DNA of 64,000 nucleotides, from positions 2,170,001-2,234,000 of the forward strand of contig NZ_JAPENX010000001.1 in NCBI RefSeq assembly GCF_026341815.1, written 5' to 3'. Below, one piece after another: positions 7,887 to 15,057 of the stretch. The notes under the pieces are model-generated. The model worked only from the letters and a program-made list of their open reading frames with translations, did no database searches and was not told the origin of the DNA. The position numbers and the translations under genes were made by a program. Position 1 is the first letter of the stretch. Each line of letters starts with the position of its first letter. Source of the DNA: Streptomyces sp. NBC_00572. GTDB lineage: Bacteria; Actinomycetota; Actinomycetes; Streptomycetales; Streptomycetaceae.

Positions 7887-10520
7887 ATGCAGCAGGAAGG
7901 CGGCGTCAATAACCTGCGGATCTCAGGTCACGCATCAGTAGATAAAGCGGTAGTTATTGACCATGTTGACCATGTTTCACTAGGGGGAGGGGAATTAAAG
8001 CAGCGACGAAGGCCACTTCAGACACCGCGCGATATCCCAGAGTTTACTGGCCGCCAGGAAGTCATTCGCCAGATCGAGGAGTCAATCGATAGCACCCGCG
8101 ACGCGCCCGCTGTCTGGGTTCTTTCTGGAATGGCTGGCGTAGGAAAGACTTCGATTGCAATTCGAGCATCCCACGCCTTTGCGGATAGGTTTCCAGATGG
8201 AATCCTTTACGCCAACTTGGCTGGCGCGAGCGTTAAACCCGTCGAGGCCACGGAAATCCTGACTCGATTCCTAAGAGATCTAGGCATTTCCGTTGGAGAC
8301 CTGCCGGGCGATTACGAGAGCCTGACCACTGCTTATCGAACGTTGATCGCTACTAAGGCGATACTCGTCGTCCTGGACGACGCCGCTGACACCGCACAGG
8401 TAAACGACATAATCCCAACGTCGCCAACAAGCGCTGCCTTGATTACAAGTCGGCGCCCCCTTACTGCCCTCCCGGGAGCCCGCAGTATCCCAATCGACGT
8501 TTGGCCCCTAGAGGATTGCGCGAGATTCCTTCGCGTCCTTCTCGGGGCTGCGCGCATGGAAGAGTCGACCGAGGAGGTAAACGAACTAGCGGAAAAGTGC
8601 GGACGACTGCCGATTGCTTTGCGCATCATTGGCGCCCAGTTGATCCGGAGGCCCCTGTGGCCCCTATCCCGAATGGTGACACGGCTTCAAGATGAACAGA
8701 GACGACTTGAAGTTCTAAGGGCAGACGACATTGAGATTCGATCTGTTTTCGCCACAGCTTATGACTCTCTGACTCCAGAACAGGCGCGCATATTTCACAT
8801 GGTGGGCCTGACTCTCGGCGCTACCTTTAGCGTAGAGTCTGTTGCGCAAATGGCCGCGATTGACGACTACGACGCAGAGGTTCTTCTGGAAGATCTAGCG
8901 GATCGCCATTTGATCAGCCCAGAAGATATTCCCGGCCGGTACCGGGTGCATGACCTCATGAGGCTTTTCGCAAAAGAGAAATCCGGGGGCGAAGAGTGGA
9001 TCGAGGAGAGGGAAGAATCGGTTCGACGTCTACTGGAATGGCACCTGCGCGTACTCGAATCCGACAGTCCTTCAATCCGCACATGGGTGCGTCTAGAAAA
9101 AGAAAGTCTAGTAGCTGGCGTATTGATCTCTGCTGAACTTGAGTTGAACGAGATTTGCTGGAAAACCGCCAATGCATTGGCCCAATTTCACTCAATGGAG
9201 AGTGACTACAATAACTGGATCACGTGTAACCGAGCCGGACTGGACGCAGCGCGAAAATGCATGACAGCTGAAGGGCAAGCCCTTATGCTGGGCGGGCTCG
9301 GCCAGGCGTCGAGAGAACTTGAGAATTTCAGTGACGCCCGGTCCTATCTACAGGGATCTTTGGAGCTCTTTCGGGAAATTGGCGACCCGGCCTTTTGCGC
9401 TCACGTGCTCTGGGAGATTGGGAAAACTGCAAGTAGCCAGTGGGATGTCGCCAGTGCCATCTCTGCGTACACCGAGTCGGTTCAGATCGCCAAGTCGATC
9501 GCTAGTCCGTATTCCGTTGCGCGCGGGCTCCATGCGCTTGGGCATCTTTACAGTGGAATTGGACGCCACGACGAAGCATTGGAATGCTTCGAAGAGGAGC
9601 TACGACTAGCTTCGGAAAATAACGCCAATTCCCATCACTACGGACTCGCCTACCAGGGAATGGCCGCTTGCCTGGCTGCCAGCGGAATGGCTCAGCAGTC
9701 TACTGACGCCTATGACAAGTCCATCGCGGCGGCGCGAGAAGGAGGCGACTTCGAAGGATTGCGAGTTCGCTTGACCCGAAAAGCAAAGGTACTTGAAACG
9801 CTAGGTCGCACCACGGAAGCTAATTCTGCATACCAAGAGGCGCTAGACCTCGCCCGGAATGCCGACGATTCCGCTTTCATTTGGGCCAGGCATCATTTTG
9901 CTGATTCGCTTGCTCGGCAAGGCGAGCTGGATCGGGCTGACGCGCTATTTTTGGAAGTTCTCGATTCAGGCGATATTGAAGATGACCCAGAGGGTTTCAT
10001 TGCCGCAATGCACTGCTGGGGAGATTCGTACGCTAAACGCGGCAATCCTGATCGAGCTATTGAGCTGCTGGATGGGGCCGTATCGGCAGCTCGCAGGTGC
10101 GAGAGGGAAGAAGACCTGGTGGACATCCTAATTTGCCGAAGCCGAGTAGAGCGAGACCGAGGTATACATTCCGCCGGGATCCCTTTCGCCCAGGAAGCGG
10201 TAGGGGTTGCCCGTTCATACGGATCGGCTCGAGCTCTGGCGAAGTGTCTCGGAGTGGTCGGGGACCTGCTGGAGAAGCTGGAGAAGCCCCGGGAAGCCGC
10301 AGACGCCTACGGGGAGCAGGTTCGACTGGAAGTTCTAATGCAACAATGGGATTCAGCGAGTGAGAGCGCTGAAAGACTCTCGTCGATTTGGGGGCAGTTG
10401 GGCGAGCCCGTCAAGTCGGAAGAATACGCCGTTAATGCGCGAGAGTATTCGACAAGAGGAAGCTTGCCGAATACTGAAAAATCGAATCCAGAGCCAAACG
10501 AAGAAGGTAGGGATCTGTAA
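7887..10520 (+). CDS. NLR-like STAND ATPase: N-terminal amyloid-like motif, NB-ARC, TPR
   Basis: 877 aa from the ATG at 7887, which has AGAGGGGG five bases upstream; a GTG at 7854 is less likely. Residues ~8-32 hold ISGHASVDKAVVIDHVDHVS, repeated in the C-terminus of the next gene product. The NB-ARC module follows: FTGRQEVIRQIE, P-loop LSGMAGVGKTSIAI (~residues 95-108), Walker B KAILVVLDDA, ALITSRR, GRLPIALRIIG and the MHD-like RVHDLMRLF. About 400 residues of TPRs (e.g. GIGRHDEALECFEEELR) form the sensor. Such proteins oligomerise on sensing a trigger, and in bacteria many are anti-phage. Base composition and codon use are clearly A/T-richer than the host. The stop TAA overlaps the next ATG. 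Confidence 0.9.
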   Translation: MQQEGGVNNLRISGHASVDKAVVIDHVDHVSLGGGELKQRRRPLQTPRDIPEFTGRQEVIRQIEESIDSTRDAPAVWVLSGMAGVGKTSIAIRASHAFADRFPDGILYANLAGASVKPVEATEILTRFLRDLGISVGDLPGDYESLTTAYRTLIATKAILVVLDDAADTAQVNDIIPTSPTSAALITSRRPLTALPGARSIPIDVWPLEDCARFLRVLLGAARMEESTEEVNELAEKCGRLPIALRIIGAQLIRRPLWPLSRMVTRLQDEQRRLEVLRADDIEIRSVFATAYDSLTPEQARIFHMVGLTLGATFSVESVAQMAAIDDYDAEVLLEDLADRHLISPEDIPGRYRVHDLMRLFAKEKSGGEEWIEEREESVRRLLEWHLRVLESDSPSIRTWVRLEKESLVAGVLISAELELNEICWKTANALAQFHSMESDYNNWITCNRAGLDAARKCMTAEGQALMLGGLGQASRELENFSDARSYLQGSLELFREIGDPAFCAHVLWEIGKTASSQWDVASAISAYTESVQIAKSIASPYSVARGLHALGHLYSGIGRHDEALECFEEELRLASENNANSHHYGLAYQGMAACLAASGMAQQSTDAYDKSIAAAREGGDFEGLRVRLTRKAKVLETLGRTTEANSAYQEALDLARNADDSAFIWARHHFADSLARQGELDRADALFLEVLDSGDIEDDPEGFIAAMHCWGDSYAKRGNPDRAIELLDGAVSAARRCEREEDLVDILICRSRVERDRGIHSAGIPFAQEAVGVARSYGSARALAKCLGVVGDLLEKLEKPREAADAYGEQVRLEVLMQQWDSASESAERLSSIWGQLGEPVKSEEYAVNAREYSTRGSLPNTEKSNPEPNEEGRDL

Positions 10521-10900
10521 TGGCTGAACCCATCTCTCTGGCAGTGGCCAGTCTCGTAGCCGGCGGGTTTCTTGCGGAGGCCGGCAGTGGGGCCTGGCGA
10601 ACTGCGACGCGCCTAGCCGCCTTCTTGCGGGGTAAGTTTGGCACTGATCAGGAAGCCGTAGAGGTTCTCGAGCAATGCGAGGTGGAACCCTCTAACGAGG
10701 CGGCCAGGAACAGGCTGCTGTCGGCGATCGAAAGCTATCTGGGTAGCGATTCTGCTTTTCGAGACGAATTGCTTTCCACTCTCGAGTCCGAAGGGTACGC
10801 TCGAGATGATGTAGTGAATGATCGAATTTCGATTTCGGGGCACGCGAATGTAGGGAAGGTTGTGCAGATCAAGACCGTGCAGGGGGATGTCAGCTTCTAA
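10520..10900 (+). CDS. Putative effector paired with the NLR (Bell-like, C-terminal amyloid-like motif)
   Basis: 126 aa, ATG overlapping the NLR stop by one base (TAATG). The N-terminus MAEPISLAVASLVAGGFLAE is a Gly/Ala-rich hydrophobic helix resembling the membrane-perturbing start of HeLo/Bell domains. The middle is predicted helical (DQEAVEVLEQCEVEPSNEAA, LLSAIESYLGSDSAFRDELL). The last ~25 residues, RISISGHANVGKVVQIKTVQ followed by GDVSF, repeat the NLR N-terminal motif. In known bacterial NLR/amyloid pairs the NLR motif nucleates the effector's motif, and the effector then kills the cell by membrane damage. That role is inferred. No other family was recognised. Confidence 0.75.
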   Translation: MAEPISLAVASLVAGGFLAEAGSGAWRTATRLAAFLRGKFGTDQEAVEVLEQCEVEPSNEAARNRLLSAIESYLGSDSAFRDELLSTLESEGYARDDVVNDRISISGHANVGKVVQIKTVQGDVSF

Positions 10901-11000
10901 GAGTTCGTCATTCGACCCGATCTCGCCGTGTGATCCACGAGGCGCAGGTTACATGTCCTCTTGGCGTTCGCGAGACTTGAAATCTCACTTGAGTTAAGCA

Positions 11001-11030
11001 GAGGGCCCCGGTGCGGTTACTGGGGCCCTC
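11001..11030. terminator. Terminator after the NLR/effector operon
   Basis: GAGGGCCCC and GGGGCCCTC flank a 12-base loop, 100 bp after the effector stop and just before the convergent small-gene operon; it probably acts in both directions. Confidence 0.7.
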
Positions 11031-11047
11031 TAGCTTGATCATAGTTA

Positions 11048-11390
11048 TTAGTGGGTGGGCGACTTGGGCAGTCGTGCCTCGTCGCCCCCATTAGACAGGA
11101 CGTTCGTTACTGCTAGCCGGTGACCGCGGCTTATCGCGATGCGAAGGATGTCCCGGAGGGTCTGACTCAAATCAGCTGCCAGGCCGTGGAGTCTCTCCGG
11201 ATCCATATCCGGGTCGCTCAGGACACCCAGTGTGTCCTTCACGAGGCTGGCGGCCCACTCCAGCTGAATCGCTTCTATGGTGTCGGCCAGGCCGAGAAAG
11301 ACGGTTGCTGGCGCTGTCGGTGCTCAGGTACGAGGGCTTGCCGTCGGGGCCCGACCACGGCAGGAGGCGGAGCTCGTTGTTGAGGGTCAT
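11048..11390 (-). pseudogene. Small AICE protein, broken by a single-base frameshift
   Basis: The 5' part reads MTLNNELRLLPWSGPDGKPS from ATG 11390, the start of a small protein common in Streptomyces AICEs. After SNRLSR (around 11290) one extra C shifts the frame. The continuation, LADTIEAIQLEWAASLVKDT and onward to LPKSPTH, lies in the next frame and ends at 11048. Read together they give an intact-looking ~113-aa protein; read literally the product is truncated. Its ATG overlaps the stop of the GntR gene (ATGA). The function of the family is unknown. Confidence 0.7.
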
Positions 11391-12073
11391 CCTTCCTGTC
11401 CTTTCTCGTCGGTTGCGTGGTGCGTGGTGAAGAGCAATTCGGCGCGGTCGCTGGGGACTGCCAAGAGGGCTGCCTCGACCACACGGCCAGTCGTGTCCGT
11501 CGACACGCGGGTGATGGAGAGAACGGCCAGCGTCGAGCTGATGCGGAGAGTGGAGGCTTCCTCAGAGGTTGGGAGTCGGGCGCTGACCTGGTCTCGGCTT
11601 TTCGCCACGCTGGATCGGTGCTGAGGGAGCTCGGCTGCCGCCAAGTTCTGCGGGACGTAGATGCGGGCCATGCTGTGCGGCAACTCCCCCTGGTGAGTGA
11701 GGTAGAGGAACTCGGTGAGCGGGGTGCCCGAGGGGACCTTGAGTAGGGGGATCAGGCCGCCGCGCGCTCGGAGGTTGGTGGTGCGGATCGTGATGTGGAG
11801 GTCTGCATCCGGGGTGAGGCGGCCGTCCGCGTACGTGAGTCTCCGAAGAGGGACGCGGACGAAGTTGCCCTTTCCATGGATCTTCTCGATCAGGCCCTCG
11901 GCCTGCAGGAGCGCGAGGGCGTTGCGCAGGGTCGGCGTGCTGACCTTGTAGTCCGCGGCGAGTTGGGGCTCCGAGGCCAGGCGGGCGCCAGCCTTGAGGG
12001 TGCCAGCGGTGATTTGGGCCCGGAGGTCGTCGGCGATGGTGTGGCGGAGGGATGGCACGGGGTCGATCACCAC
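11387..12073 (-). CDS. GntR-family regulator with UTRA domain
   Basis: 228 aa. Residues 8-75 form the winged HTH (IADDLRAQITAGTLKAGARL, then QLAADYKVSTPTLRNALALL). The C-terminal half is a UTRA-type ligand domain (TPLTEFLYLTHQGELPHSMA). AICEs of the pSAM2 type use such a protein (KorSA) to repress transfer and replication genes. It overlaps both neighbours by a few bases, inside an operon of small AICE genes read leftward from 13054. A second GntR protein is divergently encoded at 13133. Effector ligand unknown. Confidence 0.88.
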   Translation of the reverse strand: MVIDPVPSLRHTIADDLRAQITAGTLKAGARLASEPQLAADYKVSTPTLRNALALLQAEGLIEKIHGKGNFVRVPLRRLTYADGRLTPDADLHITIRTTNLRARGGLIPLLKVPSGTPLTEFLYLTHQGELPHSMARIYVPQNLAAAELPQHRSSVAKSRDQVSARLPTSEEASTLRISSTLAVLSITRVSTDTTGRVVEAALLAVPSDRAELLFTTHHATDEKGQEG

Positions 12074-12291
12074 CTTCTGAGCACGCGTACGGCGATCAGG
12101 CGCGTACAGGTGTGCATGGTCAGGAGTTCGCCCGACTCGAAGAGGAGGCGCTTGGCGCCGCCGGGGAGTTGGCGGAGGTCAGCCACTCGGCACGGCTGGC
12201 CGCCGATCTGGATGACGTCGCCGCGCTGCACGGTGGCCGTGGTGATCTCGACTGGGGAGGCGAGTGCCCCGCCGAGGGGCAAGCCGTTCAT
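12067..12291 (-). CDS. Small AICE-associated hypothetical protein
   Basis: 74 aa, ATG at 12291 overlapping the stop of the upstream gene (ATGA). Residues 16-50 (EITTATVQRGDVIQIGGQPC) look like a small beta-barrel with a single cysteine, and the tail LLTMHTCTRLIAVRVLRRW is basic. Small proteins of this type recur beside the GntR regulator in Streptomyces AICEs; no function is known. Overlapping genes on both sides support it being translated. Confidence 0.65.
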   Translation of the reverse strand: MNGLPLGGALASPVEITTATVQRGDVIQIGGQPCRVADLRQLPGGAKRLLFESGELLTMHTCTRLIAVRVLRRW

Positions 12292-12467
12292 GAGGCAGCC
12301 TCCGGCGCCGTGGTCGTGGAGTGGCAGGGGCAGACGCACAACTCGTAGATGACCGGGATATCGATCGGTGCCGTCGTCGGGCAGGAATGCGCGCACTCGT
12401 GGTGGGTGCCGATCCGGCATGGGCTGGACCGGTAGGGGGTGGCTGCCGACGGGGGAACGCGCGTCAT
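12288..12467 (-). CDS. Small cysteine/histidine-rich AICE protein
   Basis: 59 aa from the ATG at 12467. It carries C-x5-H-H-E-C-x3-C (CRIGTHHECAHSC) and a terminal C-x-C-x-C-H block (ELCVCPCHS), suggesting a zinc site. It is shorter than most hand calls allow, but four-base overlaps at both ends (12464-12467 and 12288-12291) place it firmly in the operon. No known function. Confidence 0.65.
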   Translation of the reverse strand: MTRVPPSAATPYRSSPCRIGTHHECAHSCPTTAPIDIPVIYELCVCPCHSTTTAPEAAS

Positions 12468-12763
12468 CCGTGGACCTCCGCCGGCGTGAAGCACGTGTGG
12501 GCGAGGATGTGGTGCGGGACCGGCGCCGAGCGTTGCCGTGCGCGCTGCTCGCTGGCCAGGACGTACGGGCGAACAAGGGCGGTCTCCTCGCCCGGGAAGA
12601 AGTCCGTGCCGCCGCGGAACTGCCGAAGGAGCAACGTCAGTGCGTCGGACGGGTTGGGGTGGATCAGGGTCTGGCGGGTGGGCTTTAACGCGTCGCGGTG
12701 CCGGGGCTTTTGGGAGTACCGCTCCCTGGTGCGCGCGATGGCGCGGCGGATACGGTTGAGCAC
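12464..12763 (-). CDS. AICE-associated hypothetical protein
   Basis: 99 aa starting with GTG at 12763, preceded by AGGAG about 10 bases away. A basic start (MLNRIRRAIARTRERYSQKP) is followed by a conserved-looking ALVRPYVLASEQRARQRSAP segment seen in small AICE proteins. No recognised domain. It overlaps the next gene by ATGA and follows the previous one by 12 bp, so it belongs to the leftward operon. Confidence 0.6.
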   Translation of the reverse strand: MLNRIRRAIARTRERYSQKPRHRDALKPTRQTLIHPNPSDALTLLLRQFRGGTDFFPGEETALVRPYVLASEQRARQRSAPVPHHILAHTCFTPAEVHG

Positions 12764-12775
12764 GCTGATCAGCTC

Positions 12776-13054
12776 CTATCGCTGATGGCCGGGTCCCCGG
12801 ACGTCGCCTGTCGCGGGGACCGCTTTGTTCACGGCGGCCCATAGGGTGCGGCCGCCCAGGCTGGTGGCGAGGAGACCGAAGCGGTCTGCCTGTGCCATCA
12901 CTTCCAGGACCTCCCGCCATGTCTCGGCGGGGAGGGATTCCGGTACCTCCGCTTCGATCGACGTGTGTCTGGTGTGATCGAGCACGCGTGTGGTCAGTCC
13001 GATGGCGGACAACCGGGCGGCGAGGGCCTCCGCGCTTACTTCTGGAGCAGGCAC
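12776..13054 (-). CDS. AICE-associated hypothetical protein, first gene of leftward operon
   Basis: 92 aa if the GTG at 13054 is used, chosen because GGAGG sits 6 bases upstream; a GTG nine codons earlier is possible. It is acidic and mostly helical: EVSAEALAARLSAIGLTTRV, then ETWREVLEVMAQADRFGLL. No family recognised. It is transcribed away from the GntR gene at 13133, so the 13055-13132 gap should hold both promoters and the palindromic operators. Confidence 0.6.
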   Translation of the reverse strand: MPAPEVSAEALAARLSAIGLTTRVLDHTRHTSIEAEVPESLPAETWREVLEVMAQADRFGLLATSLGGRTLWAAVNKAVPATGDVRGPGHQR

Positions 13055-13092
13055 AGGGCAGCCTCCGTCACCGGCGATCACTTTCAGTGAAG

Positions 13093-13126
13093 CTAGTTAA
13101 CTAGATTAGAGCTAGTGGACTAGATT
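13093..13126. promoter_or_regulatory. GntR operators overlapping a probable leaderless promoter
   Basis: Two palindromic sites, CTAGTTAACTAG (13093-13104) and CTAGTGGACTAG (13112-13123), repeat with a 19-bp period. They cover a plausible -35 (TTAACT, 13097) and -10 (TAGATT, 13121), 18 bp apart. The -10 ends six bases before the ATG at 13133 and no ribosome site is present, so the mRNA is probably leaderless. The divergent operon may be controlled from the same sites. Confidence 0.7.
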
Positions 13127-13132
13127 TTCCAT

Positions 13133-13888
13133 ATGCCTGAGCAGCCGCCCTATCTCCGCATCGCCGACGTACTCCGGCAGCGGATCGCGGAGCACGAGTG
13201 GACCCCTGGAGACCGGCTGCCCTCTCGGGCCCAGATCGGCCAGGAGTGCGGGGTTGGCGAGAACGTCGTCCGCCGGGCCCAGGAGTTGTTGATCTCCCAG
13301 GGTGTGTTGGAGGGGCGGGCCGGGTCCGGGACCTACGTGGCCGAGCCCCGGGCGCGGGTGCGGATGGTTCGGTCCGCGGCGCGTGAGCAGCCTGACGGGT
13401 CGCCGTTCCGGGCGGACATGAAGGCCGTTGGGCGGAACGGCGGCTGGGAGAGCCGGACCGATGCGAAGGTGCCCGCGCCGGCGGAAATCGCTGCGCGGCT
13501 CGGGATCGGTGAGGGCGAACTGTGCGTCCGGACCGTGTACGAGTTCCTCGCCGACGGACGGCCCGTGCAGTTGTCGACGAGCTGGGAGCCGTACGACCTC
13601 ACTGGCGGGACTCTCGTCGTCCTTCCCGAGGGCGGGCCTCACGCCGGAGCTGGCGTCGTGAACCGCATGGTGGAGATCGGCATTACGGTCAGCCATGCCG
13701 TCGAGCAGCCGGAGCCGCGGCAGGCGACCGCCGAGGAGGCGTCGCTCCTCGGGATTCAGAAGGCCGCGCTCGTCACGCACATCCGGCGGACGTACTACAG
13801 CGACCAGGGCCGGCCCGTCGAGACGGCCGACATCATCGTGCCAGCCGCTCTCTGTGAGATCGTCTACGAGGTTTCCGTCAGTCGCTGA
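13133..13888 (+). CDS. GntR-family regulator with UTRA domain, probably autoregulated
   Basis: 251 aa. N-terminal winged HTH: RIADVLRQRIAEHEWTPGDR, then IGQECGVGENVVRRAQELLI. The UTRA-type C-terminus includes GELCVRTVYEFLADGRPVQL and VVNRMVEIGITVSHAVEQPE. It is only distantly similar to the GntR protein at 11387. Divergent transcription from the small-gene operon across a gap with two 12-bp palindromes suggests it represses both itself and that operon. Within an AICE this would control excision or transfer. The ligand cannot be deduced. Confidence 0.88.
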   Translation: MPEQPPYLRIADVLRQRIAEHEWTPGDRLPSRAQIGQECGVGENVVRRAQELLISQGVLEGRAGSGTYVAEPRARVRMVRSAAREQPDGSPFRADMKAVGRNGGWESRTDAKVPAPAEIAARLGIGEGELCVRTVYEFLADGRPVQLSTSWEPYDLTGGTLVVLPEGGPHAGAGVVNRMVEIGITVSHAVEQPEPRQATAEEASLLGIQKAALVTHIRRTYYSDQGRPVETADIIVPAALCEIVYEVSVSR

Positions 13889-13998
13889 CGGAATCTACCA
13901 TCGAACTCCGCTCTCCTCTATGGCAGCTCCTGTCCAAAGCCGCCGTATCGACCTGATGTGTGGCGCAGAATGCTACCGCCCTGAGTCGCTTCGCGGGC

Positions 13999-14562
13999 CT
14001 ATGGGGAGTCGTGGCCCTTTGTGGTGATCGTCCAGCGGCTCTGCAGGTGAGAGATTCGCCCCTTCTTGTCGATTCTCCATCGCCTTCCGAGTGCGTCTCG
14101 GAACTTAAGGTCGACCGACTTGTCCTCGATCAGGAACTTTCCTGACACCATTCCGTCGTCAGCGGGGCGCATTCTGACGGTGTGCGTTGTACTGCTGGGG
14201 GACCAGTCCCCTCTCTCCCCTTTAGCGACCGGCTCCCGAAATGACTGATTCGCAGGTAGCTCGGCCCATTTTGCAAGTACCCTTCCAGAATTCGAGTCAG
14301 CAACTTCGATTTCATAGGCAGGGGCATTTCCGGCGTTAACGATGGTCACATAATAGGGCCCTTGAGTTGCTTCGTATTCCGTGGTGATCCACGCCGCAAT
14401 CTTTCCTGCGTATTCGCGCTTCTTGTCATTCTGGCTGCGCAAGAAGGAAACGGTTGCTATTCCTAGAGATAGACTCGTAATGGTTGTTCCGACCCAAACT
14501 GGCACGCTGCCCCAGTCGGCTCCGAGCCAACCCGCTGACGTAGAGTCAAGTGCCGATACCAT
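13999..14562 (-). CDS. Hypothetical single-pass membrane protein, AICE cargo
   Basis: 187 aa. Residues ~20-42 (VPVWVGTTITSLSLGIATVS) form one membrane helix. The remaining ~145 residues look like a beta-rich domain (YYVTIVNAGNAPAYEIEVAD, DGMVSGKFLIEDKSVDLKF). A -10-like TACTTT lies six bases before the ATG and there is no ribosome site, so it may be leaderless. Like the NLR genes it is A/T-richer than its surroundings. It sits alone near the right attachment site, a common place for cargo. No family was recognised. Confidence 0.7.
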   Translation of the reverse strand: MVSALDSTSAGWLGADWGSVPVWVGTTITSLSLGIATVSFLRSQNDKKREYAGKIAAWITTEYEATQGPYYVTIVNAGNAPAYEIEVADSNSGRVLAKWAELPANQSFREPVAKGERGDWSPSSTTHTVRMRPADDGMVSGKFLIEDKSVDLKFRDALGRRWRIDKKGRISHLQSRWTITTKGHDSP

Positions 14563-14927
14563 GTTCGAAAAGTAGCGGCTCGCCCCATGGGGCCGCCACT
14601 CTCGCTACGCCTTTCGGGTCACATCTGATCGAATCCAGCAGTGCGGGTCGCGCCACGCACCCCTCGTCGAAGCCCGATGTAAGGCCGCAGCGCGTAAGCC
14701 GCCGCTATGCAGCCAGTGCAGTGAAGCGCCATTGTGATCTCAATCGAACATTGGAGCTGACGGACAGTCCTAGCTGCTGGCTCGCTGAGGCGGCGCCGCG
14801 CGGCCAGAGTCTTGAAGCACTGACATCCACCGCCGACATCAACGACTGTGGACAGCGGCAGCATGGGACGGTTGGCCGTAGCGTCGTTGCTAAAGGTGAG
14901 AGCAAGCACGACGGCGGTCCAAGCGAA
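14563..14927. other. Non-coding right end of the AICE
   Basis: 365 bp without a convincing gene. An open frame that crosses attR has no ribosome site and would translate the tRNA fragment, so it was not called. The stretch holds the right-hand arm-type repeats at 14821-14846. Confidence 0.5.
14821..14846 (+). promoter_or_regulatory. Probable integrase arm-type sites, right
   Basis: Tandem 13-bp repeats TGACATCCACCGC and CGACATCAACGAC, matching the pair at 3868-3893 in sequence, spacing and orientation. In the excised circle the two pairs would flank the 48-bp core. Confidence 0.6.
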
Positions 14928-14975
14928 CTCCTAAAGCGGGTGTCGCAGGTTCGAATCCTGCCGGGGGCACAAGCG
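14928..14975 (+). repeat. attR, 48-bp direct repeat (right)
   Basis: Exact copy of 3786-3833, comprising the anticodon loop to the 3' end of tRNA-Arg plus 6 bases. No 5' half of a tRNA is present here, so it is the displaced original 3' end. Confidence 0.93.
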
Positions 14976-14977
14976 GA

Positions 14978-15009
14978 AAGACCCCGGACCGATCACGGTC
15001 CGGGGTCTT
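14978..15009 (+). terminator. Original chromosomal tRNA terminator, now orphaned
   Basis: AAGACCCCGGACC and its complement around a 6-base loop, directly after attR; it occupies the place that would follow the tRNA gene before integration. Confidence 0.75.
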
Positions 15010-15057
15010 CGGCGTCTGCGACTGGCCTCAGCGCCCGGGGCGCGGCCTGAACCGTCC

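Larger units (their letters stand above)
3786..14975. mobile_element. Integrated actinomycete element (AICE) in tRNA-Arg(CCU)
   Basis: An 11.2-kb insertion bounded by a perfect 48-bp direct repeat that includes the anticodon-loop-to-3'-end part of the tRNA gene. Beside the left repeat lie a tyrosine integrase and an excisionase, then rep and an FtsK-type tra, the module set of pSAM2-like AICEs. A GntR-regulated operon of small AICE-type genes fills the right side. The middle carries A/T-richer cargo: an NB-ARC/TPR protein with its small partner, and near the right end a small membrane protein. Integration and excision genes look intact, whereas tra, rep and one small gene are damaged. The element is probably a domesticated or decaying AICE retaining its cargo. 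Confidence 0.9.

Noticed and set aside
14550..15050. Open frame across the right attachment site
   Set aside because: It would translate the tRNA fragment and the terminator hairpin, and has no ribosome site.
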